In this document: piece by piece, positions 1 through 12,670 of the stretch | Layout: every line of letters begins with the position of its first letter | Position numbering within the stretch: position 1 is the first letter of the stretch | Source: Warburgia ugandensis | Taxonomy: Eukaryota > Streptophyta > Magnoliopsida > Canellales > Canellaceae | Direction of reading: 5' to 3' | NCBI GenBank assembly: GCA_035236585.1 | Contig: CP141139.1 | Location: 21,220,990-21,284,989 of the forward strand | DNA length: 64,000 bases | The notes under the pieces: generated by a model | The model's input: the letters and a program-made list of their open reading frames with translations, nothing else | The model's database searches: none | Told to the model about the DNA's origin: nothing | Translations under genes and position numbers: made by a program

Positions 1-505
1 GCACAATGTCTGCAATTTAAATGTTGTTAAGCCCAAGGCATACTATCACATAAATACATGTCCTTGGATGTTCCTAGACACAACTTAAATGGTACAACAA
101 GGCAAAACTGATACAAGATAACATGTCCATGGAAGTACCCTAGGCACAAAGTAAAATCAATTCGGGTAATGGGATGTTCCCAAACACAATGTCCAACTTG
201 TTAAGAAACTTGATGGTCCTTGGCACAATGTGTAAGCAGTTTATATGACACGAAGACTCAAGGCACATTGTCTAAACAACACATATGTCCTTCGAAGTTC
301 GTAAAGACAGAGTCAAATCACTTGGAGTCCTAGGATGTTCCCGAATATAATGCCTAATCATTTCAAGCTATTGGATGATCCTTGGCACAATGTCTGGGCA
401 ACTTAAATGGTGGGAAGTCCAAGATACATTGTCAAATACACTATATGTCCCTTAAAGTCCCCAGGCACAAACTCAAAACACTTCGAGTCCTGGGATTTTC
501 CCAAA

Positions 506-750
506 CAGATCATCTAAACCTTTCAAGCCATTTGATGATCCTTTTTGCACAACGTTGGACCCTTTAAGTGCTGGGCACAATGTCTGGACCAAACCATGGC
601 ACAATGTCAAAATATTAACATGTCCAACGAAGTCCTTAGGCACAAAGTCAAATCACTTCAAGAGTCCTGGGATGTTACCAAACACATCCTCTTAACTTTT
701 GAAGCCATTGGATGATCCTTTTGGCTCATTGTTTGAGCACTTTAAGCACT
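506..750 (+). repeat. Internal duplicated segment, copy 1 (609-bp offset)
   Basis: This stretch, from gatcatctaaac to gctcattgtttgagca, matches 1115-1350 with only a modest number of substitutions. It is far more similar than the other monomers are to each other. The offset of 609 bp equals about four monomers, which implies a later four-monomer duplication inside the unit. The pair is present in all units. Confidence 0.88.
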
Positions 751-1114
751 TCAAAACTCACAAAGCACAATGTCAAAACAATGCATACTTAAGCACGGAG
801 TCAAATCAATTAGTGTTCTGGAAAGTTCCCAAACAAAACTTCCTAATTATTCAAGCTCATGATCCTTGGCACGCTCTCAGAGCACATGTGTTACACTTGG
901 GAAGCTCAAAGGAAAATTACAAGAACATTACATGTCCATGGAAATCCTTCGGCACTAATTCAACTCACTCCAAATGTAAGAATGTTCTCGAACACAATGG
1001 TTAAACTTTTCAAACTATTGTATAATCCTTGGCACAGTGTCCAAGCATGTTCAAATACATTACATGTCTTTGAAAGTCCCCAAGCACAAACTCAAATCAC
1101 TTCAAGTCTCCCAA

Positions 1115-1350
1115 CACATCATCTAAACATTTCAAGCCATTTGATGATCCTTTTTGCACAATGTTGGACCCTTTAAGTGTTGGGCACAATGTCTAGGCCA
1201 AACCATGGCGCAATGTCAAAACATTAACATGTCCAACGAAGTCCTTAGGCACAAAGTCAAATCACTTCAAGAGTCCTGGTATGTTACCAAACACATCTTC
1301 TTAAATTTTCAAGCCATTGGATGATGCTTTTGGCTCATTGTTTGAGCAAG
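1115..1350 (+). repeat. Internal duplicated segment, copy 2 (609-bp offset)
   Basis: Partner of 506-750. Differences include acaatgttgg for acaacgttgg, gtctaggcc for gtctggacc, and ttaaatttt for ttaactttt. Similarity drops sharply after about 1350, which marks one edge of the duplicated block. Confidence 0.88.
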
Positions 1351-2127
1351 CTGAAACCTTTGCGAAGACCCATGGTGCCATGTCAAAACATTACATGTCC
1401 ATCGAAGTCCTTAGGCACAACACAATAAAATCACTTCGAAAGTCCTGGAATGTCCAAACACAACAGCAAAATTTTTAAAGCTATTGGATGATCTTTGGTA
1501 CAATGTACTAGCACATTATGACCTGAGAAGTAGCATGGGACAATGTCAAAACATTACATGCCCTTTAAGTCCCTAGGCACAAAGTCAAATTACTTTGAGG
1601 CCTAGGATGTTTTCAAACATCATGTCTAACATGTTCGTAGAAGTCCTCAAGACACAATGTCAAATCACTTCGAGTGCATGGACGTTCCCAACCACATTGT
1701 CTGAGCTTTTTAAGAAGTTGGGTGCTCCTTGGCATAATGTGCAGGTAATTTAAATGATCAGAAGTCCCAAGGCACATTGTCAAAACAATACATGTCCTTG
1801 GAAGATCCTATGCACAAAGTCAATTCACTTCGAGTCTCGAGATGTTCCATAACATAATGTCTACTCTTTTCTAGTTGTTGGATGAGCCTTGACCCTATGT
1901 TCAGGCAACTTAAATGCCCAAGTCACAGTGTCAAGACAATATGCCCTTGGAAGTTGAATGATGCTAGGCACAATGTATGGGCCGATTAAATGATGTGAAA
2001 TCCCATGGCACGTGATTGAAACAATAAATGTCCTTGGAAGTTCATAGGAAAAATGTCAGATGATGTTTTTGAGAGCAATGTCTAATCTTTTGAAACCATT
2101 ACGTGATCCTTGGCACAATGTTTGGGG

Positions 2128-2359
2128 TACTTTAAAGGGTATTTTTGTAATTTTACCATGTAGGACCAACGCAAAATTTAAAGAACCCAAGTGGGCCATG
2201 CACTCACTATCATGTAGGGAACACAATCATTTATTTAAAACAAATTACAAAAGGTTAAAATTTTAAATAATGAATTAAAGAAAAAGTAAAAATTATTAAT
2301 GGCACCCCACCCCTCTCTTAGGGAAAAATCAAGACAGACCATATGGTCTATTACCTAAA

Positions 2360-2390
<31 letters not shown>

Positions 2391-3055
2391 AATCCGATGA
2401 AGAAAGAGAAGAAGATGAAGAAGGAAGAGGAAGAAAGGGAGAGGAGTTGATTTGGAGAGTGCGATACCTTGCAACAAAGATCCAAGCCATTCGTTATCTC
2501 CAAAGAGGTAACAAGATCAAATCCATGAAAAATATTTTTGATCAGATGTCAATTGCGTAGGTAAATTTGCAAATAACAACGAGAAGAATGTACGGTGATG
2601 GACGGTCTATAGAAAATGAATTTTAAAAATCTAAGCTGTTCATCTTGTTCACAATCTCAAGGGGAGAAAAATGGTTCAAAAATAGACAAATTCCAACATC
2701 ATTTGGTTGGTAAAATTAATGTCGAAAAATGACATCTGCCGTTCTACGGTGACTGTCCGATCAAATTTTACTATTAGGCACTTTTGAGCACTGTTATGCA
2801 TTGTTACACACATGGGTGCATCTCGAATCCTAGGACACATAAGGATGCAATTGGGCAGTGCGTCCTGGTGACGCTTGTCAGAATAACTATTCTTTTAAGC
2901 ACAATACATTCATTCATCCATTAAAACCAGATTCAAATTCATGTTTACGAAATTTTCAAATAATCTAAAACTCAGACGATCAGATCTACCTGCCTCACTG
3001 TAGATTGATGTCCTTCCAAAGCTTTTTCTTTTCTTCTTATTGTTTTTCTTATGGA
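2128..3055 (+). repeat. Non-monomeric 0.93 kb core of the unit (unit 1 shown)
   Basis: From tttaaagggtatttttgtaa to about ttatggaggatc the 160-bp monomer pattern stops. In order, the core holds an AT-rich start, a hairpin (left arm deleted in this unit), the palindrome agaccatatggtct, a (GA)n tract, a purine-rich stretch, and the plant-intergenic-like phrase atctaagctgttcatcttg, before monomer sequence resumes at acatgtccatggaag. It looks like a foreign segment captured into the monomer array. No terminal inverted repeats, target-site duplication or recognisable protein were found, so its source is unknown. Confidence 0.75.
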
Positions 3056-5458
3056 GGATCACATGTCCATGGAAGTACCCCAGGCATAAAGTAAAATAAC
3101 TACAAGTAATGGGATGTTCCCAAATACAGTGCCTAAACTTTTTAAGAAGTTTTGGCACAATGTCTGCAATTTAAATGTTGTTAAGCCCAAGGCATACTAT
3201 CACATAAATACATGTCCTTGGATGTTCCTAGACACAACTTAAATGGTACAACAAGGCAAAACTGATACAAGATAACATGTCCATGGAAGTACCCTAGGCA
3301 CAAAGTAAAATCAATTCGGGTAATGGGATGTTCCCAAACACAATGTCCAACTTGTTAAGAAACTTGATGGTCCTTGGCACAATGTGTAAGCAGTTTATAT
3401 GACACGAAGACTCAAGGCACATTGTCTAAACAACACATATGTCCTTCGAAGTTCGTAAAGACAGAGTCAAATCACTTGGAGTCCTAGGATGTTCCCGAAT
3501 ATAATGCCTAATCATTTCAAGCTATTGGATGATCCTTGGCACAATGTCCGGGCAACTTAAATGGTGGGAAGTCCAAGATACATTGTCAAATACACTATAT
3601 GTCCCTTAAAGTCCCCAGGCACAAACTCAAAACACTTCGAGTCCTGGGATTTTCCCAAACAGATCATCTAAACCTTTCAAGCCATTTGATGATCCTTTTT
3701 GCACAACGTTGGACCCTTTAAGTGCTGGGCACAATGTCTGGACCAAACCATGGCACAATGTCAAAATATTAACATGTCCAACGAAGTCCTTAGGCACAAA
3801 GTCAAATCACTTCAAGAGTCCTGGGATGTTACCAAACACATCCTCTTAACTTTTGAAGCCATTGGATGATCCTTTTGGCTCATTGTTTGAGCACTTTAAG
3901 CACTTCAAAACTCACAAAGCACAATGTCAAAACAATGCATACTTAAGCACGGAGTCAAATCAATTAGTGTTCTGGAAAGTTCCCAAACAAAACTTCCTAA
4001 TTATTCAAGCTCATGATCCTTGGCACGCTCTCAGAGCACATGTGTTACACTTGGGAAGCTCAAAGGAAAATTACAAGAACATTACATGTCCATGGAAATC
4101 CTTCGGCACTAATTCAACTCACTCCAAATGTAAGAATGTTCTCGAACACAATGGTTAAACTTTTCAAACTATTGTATAATCCTTGGCACAGTGTCCAAGC
4201 ATGTTCAAATACATTACATGTCTTTGAAAGTCCCCAGGCACAAACTCAAATCACTTCAAGTCTCCCAACACATCATCTAAACATTTCAAGCCATTTGATG
4301 ATCCTTTTTGCACAATGTTGGACCCTTTAAGTGTTGGGCACAATGTCTAGGCCAAACCATGGCGCAATGTCAAAACATTAACATGTCCAACGAAGTCCTT
4401 AGGCACAAAGTCAAATCACTTCAAGAGTCCTGGTATGTTACCAAACACATCTTCTTAAATTTTCAAGCCATTGGATGATGCTTTTGGCTCATTGTTTGAG
4501 CAACTGAAGCACTGCGAAGACCCATGGTGCCATGTCAAAACATTACATGTCCATCGAAGTCCTTAGGCACAACACAATAAAATCACTTCGAAAGTCCTGG
4601 AATGTCCAAACACAACAGCAAAATTTTTAAAGCTATTGGATGATCTTTGGTACAATGTACTAGCACATTATGACCTGAGAAGTAGCATGGGACAATGTCA
4701 AAACATTACATGCCCTTTAAGTCCCTAGGCACAAAGTCAAATTACTTTGAGGCCTAGGATGTTTTCAAACATCATGTCTAACATGTTCGTAGAAGTCCTC
4801 AAGACACAATGTCAAATCACTTCGAGTGCCTGGACGTTCCCAACCACATTGTCTGAGCTTTTTAAGAAGTTGGGTGCTCCTTGGCATAATGTGCAGGTAA
4901 TTTAAATGATCAGAAGTCCCAAGGCACATTGTCAAAACAATACATGTCCTTGGAAGATCCTATGCACAAAGTCAATTCACTTCGAGTCTCGAGATGTTCC
5001 ATAACATAATGTCTACTCTTTTCTAGTTGTTGGATGAGCCTTGACCCTATGTTCAGGCAACTTAAATGCCCAAGTCACAGTGTCAAGACAATATGCCCTT
5101 GGAAGTTGAATGATGCTAGGCACAATGTATGGGCCGATTAAATGATGTGAAATCCCATGGCACGTGATTGAAACAATAAATGTCCTTGGAAGTTCATAGG
5201 AAAAATGTCAGATGATGTTTTTGAGAGCAATGTCTAATCTTTTGAAACCATTACGTGATCCTTGGCACAATGTTTGGGGTACTTTAAAGGGTATTTTTGT
5301 AATTTTACCATGTAGGACCAACGCAAAATTTAAAGAACCCAAGTGGGCCATGCACTCACTATCATGTAGGGAACACAATCATTTATTTAAAACAAATTAC
5401 AAAAGGTTAAAATTTTAAATAATGAATTAAAGAAAAAGTAAAAATTATTACTTGTAAA

Positions 5459-5485
5459 GGGGTGCCATTTTGATATTGGCACCCC
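5459..5485 (+). repeat. Core hairpin, 9-bp perfect stem
   Basis: GGGGTGCCA and TGGCACCCC pair perfectly around a 9-nt AT-rich loop. The same hairpin is in the other units, for example 8630-8656, but unit 1 has lost the left arm and the copy near 61240 has a shortened G/C run. Its role is unknown; it may be a transposon remnant or simply a cruciform-prone spot. Confidence 0.85.
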
Positions 5486-5512
5486 ACCCCTCTCTTAGGG
5501 AAAAATCAAGAC

Positions 5513-5526
5513 AGACCATATGGTCT
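5513..5526. repeat. Perfect 14-bp palindrome in the core
   Basis: AGACCATATGGTCT equals its own reverse complement. It lies 27 bp after the hairpin and 15 bp before the (GA)n tract, and is conserved in every complete unit on both sides. No binding protein is recognised. Confidence 0.85.
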
Positions 5527-6325
5527 ATTACCTAAAATGATGAGAGAGAGAGAGAGAGAGAAATCCGATGAAGAAAGAGAAGAAGATGAAGAAGGAAGAG
5601 GAAGAAAGGGAGAGGAGTTGATTTGGAGAGTGCGATACCTTGCAACAAAGATCCAAGCCATTCGTTATCTCCAAAGAGGTAACAAGATCAAATCCATGAA
5701 AAATATTTTTGATCAGATGTCAATTGCGTAGGTAAATTTGCAAATAACAACGAGAAGAATGTACGGTGATGGACGGTCTATAGAAAATGAATTTTAAAAA
5801 TCTAAGCTGTTCATCTTGTTCACAATCTCAAGGGGAGAAAAATGGTTCAAAAATAGACAAATTCCAACATCATTTGGTTGGTAAAATTAATGTCGAAAAA
5901 TGACATCTGCCGTTCTACGGTGTCTGTCCGATCAAATTTTACTATTAGGCACTTTTGAGCACTGTTATGCATTGTTACACACATGGGTGCATCTCGAATC
6001 CTAGGACACATAAGGATGCAATTGGGCAGTGCGTCCTGGTGACGCTTGTCAGAATAACTATTCTTTTAAGCACAATACATTCATTCATCCATTAAAACCA
6101 GATTCAAATTCATGTTTACGAAATTTTCAAATAATCTAAAACTCAGACGATCAGATCTACCTGCCTCACTGTAGATTGATGTCCTTCCAAAGCTTTTTCT
6201 TTTCTTCTTATTGTTTTTCTTATGGAGGATCACATGTCCATGGAAGTACCCCAGGCATAAAGTAAAATAACTACAAGTAATGGGATGTTCCCAAATACAG
6301 TGCCTAAACTTTTTAAGAAGTTTTG

Positions 6326-9300
6326 GCACAATGTCTGCAATTTAAATGTTGTTAAGCCCAAGGCATACTATCACATAAATACATGTCCTTGGATGTTCCT
6401 AGACACAACTTAAATGGTACAACAAGGCAAACTGATACAAGATAACATGTCCATGGAAGTACCCTAGGCACAAAGTAAAATCAATTCGGGTAATGGGATG
6501 TTCCCAAACACAATGTCCAACTTGTTAAGAAACTTGATGGTCCTTGGCACAATGTGTAAGCAGTTTATATGACACGAAGACTCAAGGCACATTGTCTAAA
6601 CAACACATATGTCCTTCGAAGTTCGTAAAGACAGAGTCAAATCACTTGGAGTCCTAGGATGTTCCCGAATATAATGCCTAATCATTTCAAGCTATTGGAT
6701 GATCCTTGGCACAATGTCTGGGCAACTTAAATGGTGGGAAGTCCAAGATACATTGTCAAATACACTATATGTCCCTTAAAGTCCCCAGGCACAAACTCAA
6801 AACACTTCGAGTCCTGGGATTTTCCCAAACAGATCATCTAAACCTTTCAAGCCATTTGATGATCCTTTTTGCACAACGTTGGACCCTTTAAGTGCTGGGC
6901 ACAATGTCTGGACCAAACCATGGCACAATGTCAAAATATTAACATGTCCAACGAAGTCCTTAGGCACAAAGTCAAATCACTTCAAGAGTCCTGGGATGTT
7001 ACCAAACACATCCTCTTAACTTTTGAAGCCATTGGATGATCCTTTTGGCTCATTGTTTGAGCACTTTAAGCACTTCAAAACTCACAAAGCACAATGTCAA
7101 AACAATGCATACTTAAGCACGGAGTCAAATCAATTAGTGTTCTGGAAAGTTCCCAAACAAAACTTCCTAATTATTCAAGCTCATGATCCTTGGCACGCTC
7201 TCAGAGCACATGTGTTACACTTGGGAAGCTCAAAGGAAAATTACAAGAACATTACATGTCCATGGAAATCCTTCGGCACTAATTCAACTCACTCCAAATG
7301 TAAGAATGTTCTCGAACACAATGGTTAAACTTTTCAAACTATTGTATAATCCTTGGCACAGTGTCCAAGCATGTTCAAATACATTACATGTCTTTGAAAG
7401 TCCCCAGGCACAAACTCAAATCACTTCAAGTCTCCCAACACATCATCTAAACATTTCAAGCCATTTGATGATCCTTTTTGCACAATGTTGGACCCTTTAA
7501 GTGTTGGGCACAATGTCTAGGCCAAACCATGGCGCAATGTCAAAACATTAACATGTCCAACGAAGTCCTTAGGCACAAAGTCAAATCACTTCAAGAGTCC
7601 TGGTATGTTACCAAACACATCTTCTTAAATTTTCAAGCCATTGGATGATGCTTTTGGCTCATTGTTTGAGCAATTGAAGCACTGCGAAGACCCATGGTGC
7701 CATGTCAAAACATTACATGTCCATCGAAGTCCTTAGGCACAACACAATAAAATCACTTCGAAAGTCCTGGAATGTCCAAACACAACGGCAAAATTTTTAA
7801 AGCTATTGGATGATCTTTGGTACAATGTACTAGCACATTATGACCTGAGAAGTAGCATGGGACAATGTCAAAACATTACATGCCCTTTAAGTCCCTAGGC
7901 ACAAAGTCAAATTACTTTGAGGCCTAGGATGTTTTCAAACATCATGTCTAACATGTTCGTAGAAGTCCTCAAGACACAATGTCAAATCACTTCGAGTGCC
8001 TGGACGTTCCCAACCACATTGTCTGAGCTTTTTAAGAAGTTGGGTGCTCCTTGGCATAATGTGCAGGTAATTTAAATGATCAGAAGTCCCAAGGCACATT
8101 GTCAAAACAATACATGTCCTTGGAAGATCCTATGCACAAAGTCAATTCACTTCGAGTCTCGAGATGTTCCATAACATAATGTCTACTCTTTTCTAGTTGT
8201 TGGATGAGCCTTGACCCTATGTTCAGGCAACTTAAATGCCCAAGTCACAGTGTCAAGACAATATGCCCTTGGAAGTTGAATGATGCTAGGCACAATGTAT
8301 GGGCCGATTAAATGATGTGAAATCCCATGGCACGTGATTGAAACAATAAATGTCCTTGGAAGTTCATAGGAAAAATGTCAGATGATGTTTTTGAGAGCAA
8401 TGTCTAATCTTTTGAAACCATTACGTGATCCTTGGCACAATGTTTGGGGTACTTTAAAGGGTATTTTTGTAATTTTACCATGTAGGACCAACGCAAAATT
8501 TAAAGAACCCAAGTGGGCCATGCACTCACTATCATGTAGGGAACACAATCATTTATTTAAAACAAATTACAAAAGGTTAAAATTTTAAATAATGAATTAA
8601 AGAAAAAGTAAAAATTATTACTTGTAAAGGGGGTGCCATTTTGATATTGGCACCCCACCCCTCTCTTAGGGAAAAATCAAGACAGACCATATGGTCTATT
8701 ACCTAAAATGATGAGAGAGAGAGAGAGAGAGAGAAATCCGATGAAGAAAGAGAAGAAGATGAAGAAGGAAGAGGAAGAAAGGGAGAGGAGTTGATTTGGA
8801 GAGTGCGATACCTTGCAACAAAGATCCAAGCCATTCGTTATCTCCAAAGAGGTAACAAGATCAAATCCATGAAAAATATTTTTGATCAGATGTCAATTGC
8901 GTAGGTAAATTTGCAAATAACAACGAGAAGAATGTACGGTGATGGACGGTCTATAGAAAATGAATTTTAAAAATCTAAGCTGTTCATCTTGTTCACAATC
9001 TCAAGGGGAGAAAAATGGTTCAAAAATAGACAAATTCCAACATCATTTGGTTGGTAAAATTAATGTCGAAAAATGACATCTGCCGTTCTACGGTATTTGT
9101 CCGATCAAATTTTACTATTAGGCACTTTTGAGCACCGTTATGCATTGTTACACACATGGGTGCATCTCGAATCCTAGGACACATAAGGATGCAATTGGGC
9201 AGTGCGTCTGGTGACGCTTGTCAGAATAACTATTCTTTTAAGCACAATACATTCATTCATCCATTAAAACCAGATTCAAATTCATGTTTACGAAATTTTC

Positions 9301-9498
9301 AAATAATCTAAAACTCTGACGATCAGATCTACCTGCCTCACTGTAGATTGATGTCCTTCCAAAGCTTTTTCTTTTCTTCTTATTGTTTTTCTTATGGAGG
9401 ATCACATGTCCATGGAAGTACCCCAGGCATAAAGTAAAATAACTACAAGTAATGGGATGTTCCCAAATACGATTGCCTAAACTTTTTAAGAAGTTTTG
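6326..9498 (+). repeat. Block A unit 3 (3173 bp)
   Basis: Complete unit with a (GA)11 tract at 8713-8734. Private changes are CAG to CGG at 7786-7788, ggtatttgtccg near 9095 (shared with unit 4), gcaccgtta for gcactgtta, and tacgattgcc near 9468 where most units have tacagtgcc. One A is missing from an A run near 6429. Confidence 0.95.
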
Positions 9499-12400
9499 GC
9501 ACAATGATTAGAATTTAAATGTTGTTAAGCCCAAGGCATACTATCACATAAATACATGTCCTTGGATGTTCCTAGACACAACTTAAATGGTACAACAAGG
9601 CAAAACTGATACAAGATAACATGTCCATGGAAGTACCCTAGGCACAAAGTAAAATCAATTCGGGTAATGGGATGTTCCCAAACACAATGTCCAACTTGTT
9701 AAGAAACTTGATGGTCCTTGGCACAATGTGTAAGCAGTTTATATGACACGAAGACTCAAGGCACATTGTCTAAACAACACATATGTCCTTCGAAGTTCGT
9801 AAAGACAGAGTCAAATCACTTGGAGTCCTAGGATGTTCCCGAATATAATGCCTAATCATTTCAAGCTATTGGATGATCCTTGGCACAATGTCCGGGCAAC
9901 TTAAATGGTGGGAAGTCCAAGATACATTGTCAAATACACTATATGTCCCTTAAAGTCCCCAGGCACAAACTCAAAACACTTCGAGTCCTGGGATTTTCCC
10001 AAACAGATCATCTAAACCTTTCAAGCCATTTGATGATCCTTTTTGCACAACGTTGGACCCTTTAAGTGCTGGGCACAATGTCTGGACCAAACCATGGCAC
10101 AATGTCAAAATATTAACATGTCCAACGAAGTCCTTAGGCACAAAGTCAAATCACTTCAAGAGTCCTGGGATGTTACCAAACACATCCTCTTAACTTTTGA
10201 AGCCATTGGATGATCCTTTTGGCTCATTGTTTGAGCACTTTAAGCACTTCAAAACTCACAAAGCACAATGTCAAAACAATGCATACTTAAGCACGGAGTC
10301 AAATCAATTAGTGTTCTGGAAAGTTCCCAAACAAAACTTCCTAATTATTCAAGCTCATGATCCTTGGCACGCTCTCAGAGCACATGTGTTACACTTGGGA
10401 AGCTCAAAGGAAAATTACAAGAACATTACATGTCCATGGAAATCCTTCGGCACTAATTCAACTCACTCCAAATGTAAGAATGTTCTCGAACACAATGGTT
10501 AAACTTTTCAAACTATTGTATAATCCTTGGCACAGTGTCCAAGCATGTTCAAATACATTACATGTCTTTGAAAGTCCCCAGGCACAAACTCAAATCACTT
10601 CAAGTCTCCCAACACATCATCTAAACATTTCAAGCCATTTGATGATCCTTTTTGCACAATGTTGGACCCTTTAAGTGTTGGGCACAATGTCTAGGCCAAA
10701 CCATGGCGCAATGTCAAAACATTAACATGTCCAACGAAGTCCTTAGGCACAAAGTCAAATCACTTCAAGAGTCCTGGTATGTTACCAAACACATCTTCTT
10801 AAATTTTCAAGCCATTGGATGATGCTTTTGGCTCATTGTTTGAGCAACTGAAGCACTGCGAAGACCCATGGTGCCATGTCAAAACATTACATGTCCATCG
10901 AAGTCCTTAGGCACAACACAATAAAATCACTTCGAAAGTCCTGGAATGTCCAAACACAACAGAAAATTTTTAAAGCTATTGGATGATCTTTGGTACAATG
11001 TACTAGCACATTATGACACCTGAGAAGTAGCATGGGACAATGTCAAAACATTACATGCCCTTTAAGTCCCTAGGCACAAAGTCAAATTACTTTGAGGCCT
11101 AGGATGTTTTCAAACATCATGTCTAACATGTTCGTAGAAGTCCTCAAGACACAATGTCAAATCACTTCGAGTGCCTGGACGTTCCCAACCACATTGTCTG
11201 AGCTTTTTAAGAAGTTGGGTGCTCCTTGGCATAATGTGCAGGTAATTTAAATGATCAGAAGTCCCAAGGCACATTGTCAAAACAATACATGTCCTTGGAA
11301 GATCCTATGCACAAAGTCAATTCACTTCGAGTCTCGAGATGTTCCATAACATAATGTCTACTCTTTTCTAGTTGTTGGATGAGCCTTGACCCTATGTTCA
11401 GGCAACTTAAATGCCCAAGTCACAGTGTCAAGACAATATGCCCTTGGAAGTTGAATGATGCTAGGCACAATGTATGGGCCGATTAAATGATGTGAAATCC
11501 CATGGCACGTGATTGAAACAATAAATGTCCTTGGAAGTTCATAGGAAAAATGTCAGATGATGTTTTTGAGAGCAATGTCTAATCTTTTGAAACCATTACG
11601 TGATCCTTGGCACAATGTTTGGGGTACTTTAAAGGGTATTTTTGCAATTTTACCATGTAGGACCAACGCAAAATTTAAAGAACCCAAGTGGGCCATGCAC
11701 TCACTATCATGTAGGGAACACAATCATTTATTTAAAACAAATTACAAAAGGTTAAAATTTTAAATAATGAATTAAAGAAAAAGTAAAAATTATTACTTGT
11801 AAAGGGGGTGCCATTTTGATATTGGCACCCCACCCCTCTCTTAGGGAAAAATCAAGACAGACCATATGGTCTATTACCTAAAATGATGAGAGAGAGAGAG
11901 AGAGAGAAATCCGATGAAGAAAGAGAAGAAGATGAAGAAGGAAGAGGAAGAAAGGGAGAGGAGTTGATTTGGAGAGTGCGATACCTTGCAACAAAGATCC
12001 AAGCCATTCGTTATCTCCAAAGAGGTAACAAGATCAAATCCATGAAAAATATTTTTGATCAGATGTCAATTGCGTAGGTAAATTTGCAAATAACAACGAG
12101 AAGAATGTACGGTGATGGACGGTCTATAGAAAATGAATTTTAAAAATCTAAGCTGTTCATCTTGTTCACAATCTCAAGGGGAGAAAAATGGTTCAAAAAT
12201 AGACAAATTCCAACATCATTTGGTTGGTAAAATTAATGTCGAAAAATGACATCTGCCGTTCTACGGTATTTGTCCGATCAAATTTTACTATTAGGCACTT
12301 TTGAGCACTGTTATGCATTGTTACACACATGGGTGCATCTCGAATCCTAGGACACATAAGGATGCAATTGGGCGGTGCGTCTGGTGACGCTTGTCAGAAT

Positions 12401-12670
12401 AACTATTCTTTTAAGCACAATACATTCATTCATCCATTAAAACCAGATTCAAATTCATGTTTACGAAATTTTCAAATAATCTAAAACTCGGACGATCGGA
12501 TCTACCTGCCTCACCGTAGATTGATGTCCTTCCAAAGCTTTTTCTTTTCTTCTTATTGTTTTTCTTATGGAGGATCACATGTCCATGGAAGTACCCCAGG
12601 CATAAAGTAAAATAACTACAAGTAATGGGATGTTCCCAAATACAGGGCCTAAACTTTTTAAGAAGTTTTG
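9499..12670 (+). repeat. Block A unit 4 (3172 bp)
   Basis: Complete unit whose start reads atgattagaattt instead of atgtctgcaattt. The (GA)10 tract is at 11888-11907. It has a two-base insertion before cctgag near 11017 and a base change (gcaattttacc) in the AT-rich core start that is shared with unit 5. Near its end it reads cagggcc instead of cagtgcc. Confidence 0.95.

Larger units (their letters stand above)
1..2127 (+). repeat. Diverged ~160-bp monomers inside the unit (unit 1 shown)
   Basis: Variants of 'gatccttggcacaatgt' recur with the key gcac-like position near 1, 222, 384, 547, 722, 869, 1031, 1156, 1331, 1497, 1731, 1890 and 2112. Most spacings are 147-175 bp; three are 221-234 bp and probably hold extra partial monomers, and one is 125 bp. 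Between these points the order of blocks is constant: aaggcacattgtcaaaac, acatgtcc(t/a)tggaag, ggcacaaagtcaaatcactt, gatgttcccaaacac, tttcaagc(c/t)attggatg. The monomers have clearly diverged from each other while the 3.17 kb units have not, as in a higher-order repeat. The same structure occurs in every unit in both blocks. Confidence 0.9.
1..3154 (+). repeat. Block A unit 1 (3154 bp)
   Basis: Complete unit, used here as the coordinate reference for offsets. It lacks about 27 bp near 2299 that form the left arm and loop of the core hairpin in other units, which explains its short length. The (GA)13 tract is at 2365-2390. Private changes include CAG to CAA at 1081-1083, gtgcatgg instead of gtgcctgg near 1675, and a rearranged stretch near 1346-1365. 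Confidence 0.95.
3155..6325 (+). repeat. Block A unit 2 (3171 bp)
   Basis: Complete unit with an intact core hairpin (5459-5485), the 14-bp palindrome (5513-5526) and a (GA)10 tract at 5542-5561. It has CCG where unit 1 has CTG at offset 394-396, and ggtgtctgtccg where unit 1 has ggtgactgtccg. Confidence 0.95.

Noticed and set aside
1..2127. CRISPR-like array
   Set aside because: The repeated words lie in ~160-bp diverged monomers in a plant-type satellite; there are no short exact repeats with unique spacers and no cas genes.
2128..3055. Intact MITE or Helitron in the core
   Set aside because: The hairpin and palindrome are suggestive, but no terminal inverted repeats, target-site duplication or Helitron ends could be matched at the core borders.
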